Assembly: GCF_050920755.1 (NCBI RefSeq)
Contig: NZ_CP158480.1
Coordinates: forward strand, 806,001-870,000
Origin: Oligella sp050920755
GTDB taxonomy: Bacteria > Pseudomonadota > Gammaproteobacteria > Burkholderiales > Burkholderiaceae_B
Reading direction: 5' to 3'
Length of the DNA stretch: 64,000 bases
The notes under the pieces are model-generated. The model saw only the letters and a list, made by a program, of their open reading frames with translations. It did not search any database and was not told where the DNA came from. A program made the position numbers and the translations under genes. The first letter of the stretch is position 1, and every line of letters starts with the position of its first letter. Shown in pieces: positions 44,102 to 52,423 of the stretch.

Positions 44102-44653
44102 TTAGCACTCAAGAAGCCAGTGTTGTAACGCAGCAATGGTTTTAATATCCTCAATCTCTTTATTGCGTAGTGCCTGCAACGCTTGTTCTCGCGTGTACAG
44201 TACGGTATCGACCACCTCGCCTTCATCGGGCTTAAGCTCACTATTCATCTTAAGACCATAGGCGCGATATAAGTACATATATTCATCACAAAAGCCCGGT
44301 GCGGTGTAAAAATTGTGAATCAGCTCAAGTCTGCTTGCCGTATAAGGCGTTTCTTCAGCCAGCTCACGCGCAGCTGTTTGCTCCGCAGTCTCTGACGCGT
44401 CGCCGTCCATCTTGCCCGCAGGTACTTCCAACAAAGGCTTATCCGTCGGATAACGGAATTGGCGCACTAAAACGACTTTATCCTCATCCGTTACCGCCAA
44501 TATCGCCACACAGGGGCAATGACGGACAACTTCACGTATCGATTGCTGACCGTTTGCTAAGGCGATGGTGTCAACATAAACCTGAATGATTTGACCATCG
44601 TAAATTACCTTACTGTTGACTTTAGATTCTTGAAGGTGAGCAAATTCTGGCAT
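44102..44653 (-). CDS. Nudix hydrolase, ADP-ribose pyrophosphatase type
   Basis: A 183-residue Nudix protein resembling ADP-ribose pyrophosphatases. The Nudix box is present as GKMDGDASETAEQTAARELA plus EET, with two residues more than usual between the first Gly and Glu. VDTIALANGQQSIREVVRHC is the dimer-type N-terminal region, and LELIHNFYTAPGFCDEYMYLY is typical of the group. It sits between two RarD paralogues on the same strand; its stop lies just before or overlaps the next start. Confidence 0.88.
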   Translation of the reverse strand: MPEFAHLQESKVNSKVIYDGQIIQVYVDTIALANGQQSIREVVRHCPCVAILAVTDEDKVVLVRQFRYPTDKPLLEVPAGKMDGDASETAEQTAARELAEETPYTASRLELIHNFYTAPGFCDEYMYLYRAYGLKMNSELKPDEGEVVDTVLYTREQALQALRNKEIEDIKTIAALQHWLLEC

Positions 44654-44681
44654 TATTGGATCCTAGTAAAAAATAATTAGC

Positions 44682-45614
44682 TTAATTGCGAACTTTGCTT
44701 TTTTTGGCAACGGTATACTGTCTATAAGAGCTGAAACAAAATACAATAACCGCCAACCATACTAAAAGGTAGCCGAAAAATCGAGTAATATCAAAGGCTT
44801 CATGCAAAATAAATAAGCCGATTAAAAACTGGATGGTTGGTGATATATACTGCAAAATGCTGATTGTGCCTAAACTGCTTCGTTTCACCGCAGCGGCAAA
44901 AAGCAGTAGTGGCAAGCCCGTGACCACACCGGTAGTCATTATAATGCCTAATTGCAGTGCCGATAAGCTGCTGAAAACGAGCGTTTGCTGTTCATGTAGC
45001 CACCACAAATAGACTAAGGCAAAGGGCAGCATGAGCAGTGTTTCAAGGGCAAAGCCCGGTACCACGGGCAGACTGGCTTTTTTTCTTAAAAGGCTATAAA
45101 TACCCCACGTGCTACTCAGTATCAAAGCAATCCACGGAATATCACCGCTTAATATCGCCAACCATAATACGCCCAGAGCGGCCAGTATCAAAGCCAGGAA
45201 CTGGCTACTGTTAATACGTTCACCGATAAAGACTCGGGCTAAAAAGATACTGAATAAGGGCGACATAAAATAGCCTAAACTGGTATCTAATACACGATTA
45301 ATCGAGACGCCGTAGATATAGCTGAGCCAATTAAAGGACAAAATAAAGGAGGACAGCGCAAAGAGTAGCAAGACTTTAGCATCAGTGACTGCGCTCAGTA
45401 GTGTTTTTGTTTGTCTGAATAGCAATACCAGAATAATGGCAAAGACCGATGACCAAACAATCCGTTGGGCCAGAATTTGATCGGCACTTAGACCAAAATT
45501 TCCGATGACTCCCCAATAGAGCGGGAAGCTACCCCAGAAAAGATAGCAGCTCAGTGCCAGAGTGATCCCTAGTTGCGTATCTGAAATTAGGGAATAACTC
45601 GATTTTTTATGCAT
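44682..45614 (-). CDS. RarD-type EamA transporter, copy 2
   Basis: A 310-residue paralogue of the gene at 43140. It has the same SCYLFWGSFPLYWGVIG start, YGVSINRVLDTSLGYFMSPL, and SISPT-like YISPTIQFLIGL near the end. About ten membrane segments. With the Nudix gene between, the set reads RarD-Nudix-RarD, all on the minus strand with short gaps, and probably one transcript that begins upstream of cls. Confidence 0.85.
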   Translation of the reverse strand: MHKKSSYSLISDTQLGITLALSCYLFWGSFPLYWGVIGNFGLSADQILAQRIVWSSVFAIILVLLFRQTKTLLSAVTDAKVLLLFALSSFILSFNWLSYIYGVSINRVLDTSLGYFMSPLFSIFLARVFIGERINSSQFLALILAALGVLWLAILSGDIPWIALILSSTWGIYSLLRKKASLPVVPGFALETLLMLPFALVYLWWLHEQQTLVFSSLSALQLGIIMTTGVVTGLPLLLFAAAVKRSSLGTISILQYISPTIQFLIGLFILHEAFDITRFFGYLLVWLAVIVFCFSSYRQYTVAKKSKVRN

Positions 45615-45626
45615 TTTAGATAAATT

Positions 45627-47105
45627 TTAAAGAATAGGGGAAAGAAGTCGTGCTGAAGCCTGTATCAACCGTTCGTATAAAGGCAGCTTGATGAGCTTAA
45701 CCTCTTCGGCGTGTGCTAAGCAATGATAAAACTCCTCGCTTAGACTCTGATTAATTTGCTCACCATAGCTGACCACAGATAGCTCAAAGTTCAAATAAAA
45801 GCTTCGGTAATCAAAGTTGGTACTGCCTATAAAGCTGATATCATCATCGACAATCAATGTTTTGGTATGCAGCATACGAGGCATATAAGTATATACTTTA
45901 ATACCACATTTAATCAGATCTTTATACCAAGATTGTGCCGCTTTACCGACAATATAGGTATCGGTTTTTTTGGGTACTAAAACCTTCACGTCTACACCTC
46001 TGAGAGCAGCTGAAGTCAGTGCAAAAAGTGCTGATTGTTCCGGTACCAAATAGGGGGTGGTGAGATAAATACGATTCTGAGCTTTGTGCATGGCTTCAAC
46101 CATCACACGTAAAATAGGGGCTAAATCACTGTCCGGTCCTGAGGGGATAAGTTGCATGGATAGTGGTGGTACTTTAATCTCATCGCTGATAATTTGTACC
46201 TGTTCATTACTTTTTTTCAGTCGCTGGTCACTTTTTTCTTTAAGAAAGTGAATCAGATTCTCATCACCGCGATTAGCGTAGTACCAATCCTCTACAAAAA
46301 CGGTCTGAAACCAATCCACGATGGGCCCCTCAAAGCGCATATGTACATCATGATAGGCCTCGGGATCAATGCGTAAATCCTGTGTATCAGAGATATTAAC
46401 GCCACCGGCAAAAGCAATTCTACCGTCACAAATGACGATTTTCCGGTGATTTCTGAAATTAATCAGCGAGGAGGAGCTACCGAGACCGAGCCGATGGAAA
46501 TAGTTTAAATGACCGCCGAGCTTTTCAAATTCCCTCATAAAGCGGCGACTTAAGCGCAGTGAGCCCATACCGTCAACCAGTAAAAAGACCTTTAGGCCCT
46601 CTTGAATTTTTTTAATCAGTAAATTGCGTAATGCAGTACCGGTTTGATCGGGGCTGTAAATGTAGTATTCGAGTAGTACATAATCTTTAGCCTCTTCAAT
46701 GGCTTTGAAAATGGCTGTATAAGTTGCCTCACCACCGGAATAAATTTCATAATCGGTGGTATAGGTGGGCGGCATATTGGTGGTTTCTCGAATCAGATTG
46801 ACGATGGGGGCGAATTTATCGTCCAGTGCAGTAAATTCAAACTTATCAGCCCATATTTTTTGTTGATGCCTGACAAATAGTCGTTTTTGCTGGCGATTCA
46901 TTCGTTGCTTTTCGATTTTGCGCGGACCGAAAAAATGATAGATCAATAAGCCGGCAAAGGGGATAAAGCTAAGTGATAGAATCCAGGCGATGGAAGAAAT
47001 GGGATTGCGCTGTTGTAATAAAATAGTGCAGACTAAAAGCACCAGATACAAGACCCAAAATGCAAGCAGCACGCTGTGCCAATGTTCAAAAAACCATTCG
47101 ATCAT
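45627..47105 (-). CDS. cls: Cardiolipin synthase
   Basis: Inner-membrane phospholipase-D-family enzyme that joins two phosphatidylglycerols to make cardiolipin. Two N-terminal membrane segments (about residues 12-30 and 37-58) are followed by two HKD sites: RNHRKIVICDGRIAFAGG and MLHTKTLIVDDDISFIGS. Length 492 fits ClsA-type enzymes. RIYLTTPYLVPEQ precedes the second site, as expected. It heads the run of minus-strand genes that continues into the RarD-Nudix-RarD set after 12 bp. Confidence 0.94.
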   Translation of the reverse strand: MIEWFFEHWHSVLLAFWVLYLVLLVCTILLQQRNPISSIAWILSLSFIPFAGLLIYHFFGPRKIEKQRMNRQQKRLFVRHQQKIWADKFEFTALDDKFAPIVNLIRETTNMPPTYTTDYEIYSGGEATYTAIFKAIEEAKDYVLLEYYIYSPDQTGTALRNLLIKKIQEGLKVFLLVDGMGSLRLSRRFMREFEKLGGHLNYFHRLGLGSSSSLINFRNHRKIVICDGRIAFAGGVNISDTQDLRIDPEAYHDVHMRFEGPIVDWFQTVFVEDWYYANRGDENLIHFLKEKSDQRLKKSNEQVQIISDEIKVPPLSMQLIPSGPDSDLAPILRVMVEAMHKAQNRIYLTTPYLVPEQSALFALTSAALRGVDVKVLVPKKTDTYIVGKAAQSWYKDLIKCGIKVYTYMPRMLHTKTLIVDDDISFIGSTNFDYRSFYLNFELSVVSYGEQINQSLSEEFYHCLAHAEEVKLIKLPLYERLIQASARLLSPIL

Positions 47106-47456
47106 AAGGCCAATTGAGAAGAGAGGTTGAGGCTTTAGTTATGATACGGCATTTAGTAAAACTTAGTGTTAATTCCCGCAAAAATAATAATTAGAAACAT
47201 GTTTGTGTGTGAAAACTGTCAATTAAATTGACATCAAGCTGACTGAAAATTTCACGATATAAGTAAAAACTCTGATATATCAATTGGTTATAAGAAAGTC
47301 GGATTTATTGATTAGCTCAACTTCGGATAATGGCTTAATCTATTTTTTCAAGCATTGATTATGTTTGAAAAATGTATGGATGTATAAGTTAAATATGACA
47401 TATCTATATATTTAATTATAAATTTAAAATAAATATTCGAGCGTTGAGGATAGACA
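47106..47456. other. AT-rich intergenic stretch
   Basis: About 350 bp between cls and the metallo-hydrolase remnant, very rich in A and T. A TTGACA at 47228 has no good -10 box at the right distance on +. No coding frame, RNA or strong hairpin was recognised. It presumably contains the cls promoter. Confidence 0.45.
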
Positions 47457-47855
47457 ATAAAATTCAAAAAACTATATCAAGGCGCTTTGCTTTTTGCTGT
47501 ATGCTCGGCAACTGCCATTGCCGGAGACTTCAAAGTCACTTTATTAGGCACCAGTGTGCCGAATCCCAGCATAGAGCGCTTTAATCAAAGTACTTTAATC
47601 GAGGCCGGTTCACAAAAATTAATTTTTGATATCGGTCGAGGTACGGCAGTTAGGCTTTGGCAGGCCAAAGTTCCTATGGGTAAAATTGATGGACGGCTTA
47701 CAAATGGCCTACGAGGATGATATAAAAATCAGACTTGAAGACGAGAAAAATCCGCCTGAAGGCATTGCTGTTGAAGCTTATGAGTTTGAAATGCCGACAC
47801 CCGACAATCCTGTCGTCGTCTATGAGAAAGACGGCGTTAAAGTAACGAGTTTTGT
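47457..47855 (+). pseudogene. Remnant of a secreted MBL-fold metallo-hydrolase
   Basis: The first part reads as a signal peptide and the opening strands of an arylsulfatase/RNase Z-like metallo-beta-lactamase protein (GDFKVTLLGTSVPNPSIERF, LIFDIGRGTAVRLWQAKVP). A good ribosome site, TGAGGA, stands six bases before an ATA where ATG is expected. After KID (about 47692) the frame shifts, the HxHxDH metal site is missing, and a downstream piece (MAYEDDIKIRLEDEKNPPEG, VVYEKDGVKVTSF) continues in another frame. The 3' half is gone. The gene is therefore start-less, internally deleted, frameshifted and truncated. Confidence 0.78.
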
Positions 47856-47863
47856 AAAAGGCA

Positions 47864-48175
47864 CTAGTAAATCAGTTCCGGCCCCAGTGGTACCACACCG
47901 CTGGGATTTAGTTGTTTATGGCTGCCATAGTAGTGATGCTTAATATGATGCATATTGACTGTATTGGCAATTTTTGGATTAAGCATCATGTGCTCCACAA
48001 ATCGATGCAGATTCGGGTAGTCTTGGATGCGCTTTTTATTACACTTAAAGTGACCGAAGTAGACCGAATCAAAGCGGATAAGGGTAGTAAAGAGTCGAAT
48101 ATCTGCTTCGGTTAATTGATTACCGATTAAAAATTCCTGCGCTTCCAGTTCTTCATTTAAAAAATCCAAGGTCTC
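47864..48175 (-). pseudogene. 3' fragment of glutathionyl-hydroquinone reductase gene (yqjG/ecm4-like)
   Basis: The frame encodes the C-terminal domain of a YqjG-type xi-class glutathione transferase: EFLIGNQLTEADIRLFTTLI, YFGHFKCNKKRIQDYPNL and HIKHHYYGSHKQLNPSG. It lacks its own start. It is continuous with the fragment at 49501-50147 once the IS element and one copy of the 8-bp duplication are removed: the joined frame reads VPLFETL then DFLNEELEA without a shift and gives 316 residues, a full-length protein. The stop at 47864 is only about 10 bp from the metallo-hydrolase remnant. Confidence 0.88.
48168..48175. repeat. Left target-site duplication of the IS256-family element
   Basis: AAGGTCTC directly precedes the left end of the element and matches 49501-49508 exactly. 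Eight bases is within the 8-9 bp range known for IS256-family insertions. Confidence 0.88.
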
Positions 48176-49500
48176 GAGGCTGTAAGATATTTTGTGTAAC
48201 TGATTTTCTTATAAATAGTTCAGAACTCTGTCCTCGAACTCTATACTAAACTGGTTTAGAGCTTGACGCCAGTTCCTAATTGGCATTGTCCATTTTTTAC
48301 TTGCCTCGTGAATTGCTAAATACACCACTTTCAGGGCAGCCTCGTCATTCGGAAAGAGTTTATGGCGCTTGGTTGCCTTACGGATAACGCTGTTAAGCGA
48401 CTCTATGGCGTTCGTTGTGTAGATGGCGCGTCGAATATCTTCCGGATACGCAAAGAGCGTGGCGACATGGTGCCAATGATTACGCCATGACTGTACGGCA
48501 AACGCATAATTAGGCCACCGGCTTTCAAAGGCATCAAGGGCTTGCAAGCCCTCTGACTCCGTTGCTGCTTGATAAATTGCTTTCAGGTCTTTGGTGACCG
48601 CTCTAGCGTCTTTCCACGATACAAAGCGCATGGTATTGCGTACCATGTGCACAATGCACAGTTGCACCTTCGTCTGAGGGTAGACTGCTTCAATTGCCTC
48701 AGGAAAGCCCTTAAGACCGTCCACGCAAGCAATTAAGATGTCTTCCAGTCCCCGATTCTTAAGCTCGGTTAAAATGCCAAGCCAGAAGCGCGCACCCTCG
48801 TTCTGAGCTATCCATAGACCTAAGAGCTCTTTATGGCCCGCCGGATTGACACCTAAAGCGATGTAAATGGACTTATTAACGATGCGCTGATTCTCTCTTA
48901 CTTTCAGCACAATGCAGTCCAAGTAGACGATAGGATAGAGATTGTCCAAGGGGCGGTTCTGCCATTCCTTGAGCTCCTCCATCACCTTCTCTGTGACATG
49001 ACTGATCAGCATGGGAGAGACATCCACATCATAGAATTCCTGCAAGGTGTCAGCAATCTCCCGAGTGGTCATCCCCTTGCCATACAAGGCGATAATCTGA
49101 TCGTCCAATACGCCGGTGCGGGTTTGGTGTTTTTTAACGATTTGCGGCTCAAACGTGGCGTTGCGGTCTCTCGGCACCGCGATCTCAAACTGCGCCTTAT
49201 TGCCCTTTAACGTCTTCTTGCTATAGCCATTGCGACTATTACCCGCTTGCTTAGCACCTTTAGCGTGCTTCTCATAGCCAAGATGCGCATCAAGCTCTGC
49301 AGCCAAAGCAGTCTCATAGAGGTGCTTACGAAGTGTATCGGCAAGCGCCTCGATGTCAGCACCATCCGTCGGGTTTACATTTAATTGTTTAATTAAGGAT
49401 TTAATTAAGTCGTCGTTTTTAGTCATGTAACTTACCATTTAAAATACTCCTGTTAAGGATAAAGGTTTTAAGGTAGTTACACAAAATTATTTATAGGCTC
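48176..49500 (-). mobile_element. IS256-family insertion sequence, complete (1325 bp)
   Basis: The element is bounded by imperfect 26-bp terminal inverted repeats: left 48176-48201, starting GAGGCTGTAAG, and right 49475-49500, whose complement starts GAGCCTATAAA. Both share TTTTGTGTAACT at the inner part, with 21 of 26 positions matching by eye. Exact 8-bp duplications flank it. It holds one intact transposase gene on the minus strand, the same orientation as the disrupted host gene. Size and structure are standard for IS256. The intact ends and clean duplication suggest a recent insertion. Confidence 0.92.
48209..49438 (-). CDS. IS256-family transposase (mutator type)
   Basis: A 409-residue DDE transposase. 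The three catalytic residues are visible in VYLDCIVLKV (Asp), LIACVDGLKGFPEAI (Asp) and YTTNAIESLNSVIRK (Glu). The Cys-His motif VQLCIVHMVRN lies between the second and third, as usual. The frame is intact and full length. AGGAG lies 8 bases before the ATG at 49438. It fills nearly the whole element. Confidence 0.96.
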   Translation of the reverse strand: MVSYMTKNDDLIKSLIKQLNVNPTDGADIEALADTLRKHLYETALAAELDAHLGYEKHAKGAKQAGNSRNGYSKKTLKGNKAQFEIAVPRDRNATFEPQIVKKHQTRTGVLDDQIIALYGKGMTTREIADTLQEFYDVDVSPMLISHVTEKVMEELKEWQNRPLDNLYPIVYLDCIVLKVRENQRIVNKSIYIALGVNPAGHKELLGLWIAQNEGARFWLGILTELKNRGLEDILIACVDGLKGFPEAIEAVYPQTKVQLCIVHMVRNTMRFVSWKDARAVTKDLKAIYQAATESEGLQALDAFESRWPNYAFAVQSWRNHWHHVATLFAYPEDIRRAIYTTNAIESLNSVIRKATKRHKLFPNDEAALKVVYLAIHEASKKWTMPIRNWRQALNQFSIEFEDRVLNYL

Positions 49501-50147
49501 AAGGTCTCAAATAAAGGCACAAAAGCCTCTTCATAGGCGGTTTGAGTCGTTGCAAAACCGCATTTATATACACCGTTATTAAGAGTGTGATAGACGCGTT
49601 CATTAATCTCATCGATTTCGCCGCGCAGTGGGGTCGGATAAAAATCACCGGGTAAAGCGCCCAACTCATCAAAGGCTTCATTAAATATACGGATAATTTC
49701 AGAGGATTCGTTATTGACGATTTTCTGTTCTTTTTTATCAAATAGCACAGGTACGGTAACTTTACCTGTCATATCGGGTTTAGCCAAAATGTAGATCTGA
49801 TGTAGATATTCGGCATTTATGACCGGATCGGGAATAACACCTTCTCCCTCTTGGAAACCCCAGCTTTGATCACCCATATGCCAATGCACCACTGATAGGC
49901 TAATCATATCCTCTAAACCTTTAAGCGCTCGCACAATCAAGGTGCGATGAGCCCAAGGACAGGCCAAGCTGACATAGAGATGATAACGCCCTTTTTCGGC
50001 GGGATAGGCCTTTTGACCATCAGGGCCCGGGCTGCCATCAGCCGTAATCCAATCTCTAAAGGAAGAATCGGGACGTACAAACTTACCGTCTTCTTTATTT
50101 TTGATCAGATCATCGACTTGCCAAGTGCCGTTAACTAAAATACCCAT
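49491..50147 (-). pseudogene. 5' fragment of glutathionyl-hydroquinone reductase gene, interrupted by IS
   Basis: Encodes the N-terminal thioredoxin-like domain of a YqjG-type enzyme, which reduces glutathionyl-hydroquinones. The active-site Cys is in YVSLACPWAHRTLIVRALKG, and SWGFQEGEG and VPVLFDKKEQKIVNNESSEI are family-typical. The ribosome site AAGGAAC precedes the ATG at 50147. The frame enters the IS after FETL and ends two codons later at 49491, so any product is a 218-residue truncated protein without the helical domain. See the 3' fragment for the rejoined frame. Confidence 0.9.
49501..49508. repeat. Right target-site duplication of the IS256-family element
   Basis: The second copy of AAGGTCTC, immediately after the right inverted repeat, within the 5' fragment of the disrupted reductase gene. 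Confidence 0.88.
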
Positions 50148-50237
50148 GATTGTTCCTTGAAAAATATTATGCGATAGCTTAGTTATAGCAAATATTGTTG
50201 ATGCTGAGGAGGGGTATTTATCGAATAGTTTATTTCA

Positions 50238-50252
50238 TTTCATTAAATGAAA
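50238..50252. promoter_or_regulatory. 15-base palindrome upstream of the reductase gene
   Basis: TTTCATT and AATGAAA around a central A form a perfect palindrome 91 bases before the start at 50147. It could be an operator of a dimeric regulator. It lies between the reductase start and the terminator of the TRAP remnant. No binding protein can be named. Confidence 0.3.
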
Positions 50253-50261
50253 TAATAGCTT

Positions 50262-50306
50262 TAAAATAAAAACGTATGAGCTTCTTTTGGAGTGGCTCAT
50301 ACGTTT
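50262..50306 (-). terminator. Terminator after the TRAP permease remnant
   Basis: On the minus strand AAACGTATGAGC and GCTCATACGTTT (50295-50306 and 50270-50281) form a perfect 12-bp stem, followed by T-rich TTTTTATTTT. It lies 28 bp past the dctM-like stop. Confidence 0.8.
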
Positions 50307-50334
50307 ATACGGAGATATGTTAATTATTAAGCGT

Positions 50335-51129
50335 TTACAGCAAACCGACAGTCAGTACCGGGAAAATGACTAATAAACACACAATAATTGAAACGGTGAT
50401 TAAAAACGGCATCATGGCCCCGAAAAGCTTACCCGGTTTTATGCCGGTCAGTGAGGATGCTACAAATAGACCCGTTCCTACAGGGGGCGTTAAGAGTCCA
50501 AGCACCAAAACGATACAAACAATAACACCGAAATGATAGGTGTCGATACCGTAGTTTTGGGTAGCAATCGGCAGCAAAATAGGTACGACCAGAATTAATG
50601 CGGCGATACCGTCTAAAACCGTCCCTAAAGCCATGAGTAAAAGGGTGACTAGGAATAAAAATACAATTGGATTAGTGGTTGTGCCGGTAATCCATTGAGC
50701 AACCTTGTCAGGGATCTGTTCAAAAGTAATTGTCCACCCGAAAACTCCGGCCGCAGCCACTAAAAAAACAACCATTGCCGTGCTGATAACAGTTCGTTCC
50801 AATAGCTTGGTCAGCGAAGATAGGCGCAGTTCTTTATAAACAAAAATCCCTACCAATAGAGCAATCAGGCAGGCAATACCGGCAGATTCTGTCGGTGTCG
50901 TAAAGCCTAATAAAATGCCTAAAATAATAACCACCGGAATAGCTAAGGCCGGTAAGGCGCGAACAATCGCTTTAAGCGCTTCTTCTTTATTTAACCATTG
51001 TCCCTTAGGGTATGGATTTTTTAAGCCCAAGAGGAAAATAGCGAGTAATAACCCGGTACCCAATAAAGTACCCGGAATAATACCGGAAATAAACATATCA
51101 CCGATTGAGACTTGGGCCAGTACTAAGCC
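50335..51129 (-). pseudogene. TRAP transporter large permease (DctM) remnant, 5' part deleted
   Basis: Encodes the C-terminal 60 percent or so of a TRAP large permease. DMFISGIIPGTLLG, LGFTTPTESAGIACLIALLV, MALGTVLDGIAALILVVPIL and LTPPVGTGLFVASSLTGI are DctM motifs, with about seven membrane segments left. Full-length proteins have about 425 residues; here 253 remain from the first ATG at 51096. The family-like reading continues upstream a few codons (VPIGLVLAQVSIG) and then meets a stop and the end of the LysR fragment. No dctQ or dctP gene is present. It is the product of a deletion. Confidence 0.82.
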
Positions 51130-51419
51130 GATTGGTACTTTAAGTCATCCGTCAGGTGCTTTAAGTTGCCTTGTAATGCTTGGGCGTGCGAAAGCAGTAA
51201 CAGCGTAAAGTCCGTAGGGGTGACACCTTGCGGAGTACGGATAAATAGAGGCTGCTCAAAGTAATCCTCTAAATCACGAATAACTTTACTAATCGCCGGT
51301 TGGCTCATGTGTAAAACTCGTGATGCGCCGAGTAATGAGCCTTGTTGATAGACTTCCGTCAGAATTTGTAGATGGATAATCCTCAAACGCTTAGCAAGTG
51401 CTGTTACTGAATATCGCAT
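51123..51419 (-). pseudogene. LysR-type regulator remnant, 3' part deleted
   Basis: Encodes the N-terminal helix-turn-helix domain of a LysR-family regulator: RIIHLQILTEVYQQGSLLGA, SRVLHMSQPAISKVIRDLED and EQPLFIRTPQGVTPTDF. The ligand-binding domain, normally about 200 residues, is absent. After LTDDLKYQ the frame runs into DctM-derived DNA and stops. It begins 11 bp after the last ABC-transporter gene. A truncated DNA-binding fragment could still be made, but it would lack the normal oligomerisation and effector domain. Confidence 0.82.
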
Positions 51420-51430
51420 AAGATTTTTTG

Positions 51431-52423
51431 CTACTCTCTACCTTCTTCCACGGCGTGACAGGCGATTTGTATCCCTTGAAACTCCTTTAAACGTGGTATT
51501 TCCTGCTTACAACGCTCATTGGCCAAGGGGCAGCGCGGATGAAAGGTACAGCCCGGGGGCGGATTTAAGGGGTTGGGAACCTCGCCGGCGACCTGAACGC
51601 GACGTTTACCCGTCCCCGTCATATCGGGAATGGCGCCTAACAGCATCTTAGTATAGGGATGGCGCGGCGTGGCAAATAAAGCATCGCGCGGGGCAATTTC
51701 TACAATTCTACCCAAGTACATCACGCCCACACGATCGGCCATATGGTGAATAACGGCCAGATTATGCGAGATAAACAAGTAGCTGAGTCCCAGATCCTGT
51801 TGGAGCTTTTTCATTAGATTCAATACCTGAGCTTGTACTGAAACATCCAAGGCCGACGTAGGCTCATCGCACACAATAAATTCGGGATTCAGAGCTAATG
51901 CACGAGCAATGGATATGCGCTGTCTTTGACCGCCGGAGAATTGGTGTGGATAGCGATTAATATCGGTGGCGTTTAAACCGACCTGTTCTAAAAGCTCAGC
52001 TGCGCGTTGCTCCTGCTCCGCCGTTGATAGCTTGCTATGGGTGCGTAATGGCTCTGCAATAATGCGGCCGACCCGCCAACGCGGATTAAGACTGGCATAA
52101 GGATCTTGGAAAATCATTTGCAGGCGACGACGCATCTTTTTAATTTGCTGCTCATTCATCGTGGACAGCTCTTCGCCCTCAAACTTAATGCTGCCTTTAG
52201 TCAGACCATAAAGGCCGGTGAGTAAACGGGCAACCGTCGACTTACCGCAACCCGATTCACCGACAAGGGCCAGCGTTTCACCTCGGTTGAGCGTGAAACT
52301 GACATCATCTACGGCACGTAATAAAACCTTAGGGCGGCGGTAAATCAGACGTTCAAGAAAAGGTGGTGAGACGTCAAAGTAACGAGCGATATTTGTTACT
52401 TCAATTAATGGCTGAGTGCTCAT
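51431..52423 (-). CDS. Peptide ABC transporter ATP-binding protein (DppF/OppF type)
   Basis: Second ATPase of a five-gene peptide importer. Walker A is GESGCGKSTVARLL, the signature is FSGGQRQRISIARALALNP, and Walker B is FIVCDEPTSALDVSVQAQ. The C-terminal oligopeptide/dipeptide extension includes PGCTFHPRCPLANERC, whose Cys residues may bind an iron-sulfur cluster in this family. Its ATG overlaps the stop of the upstream ATPase gene by four bases. 330 residues. Confidence 0.93.
   Translation of the reverse strand: MSTQPLIEVTNIARYFDVSPPFLERLIYRRPKVLLRAVDDVSFTLNRGETLALVGESGCGKSTVARLLTGLYGLTKGSIKFEGEELSTMNEQQIKKMRRRLQMIFQDPYASLNPRWRVGRIIAEPLRTHSKLSTAEQEQRAAELLEQVGLNATDINRYPHQFSGGQRQRISIARALALNPEFIVCDEPTSALDVSVQAQVLNLMKKLQQDLGLSYLFISHNLAVIHHMADRVGVMYLGRIVEIAPRDALFATPRHPYTKMLLGAIPDMTGTGKRRVQVAGEVPNPLNPPPGCTFHPRCPLANERCKQEIPRLKEFQGIQIACHAVEEGRE

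Noticed and set aside
47626..47943. 105-codon plus-strand frame as an independent small protein
   Set aside because: Its first part is out of frame with the hydrolase remnant, only the middle matches the metallo-hydrolase, and its end is antisense to the reductase fragment.
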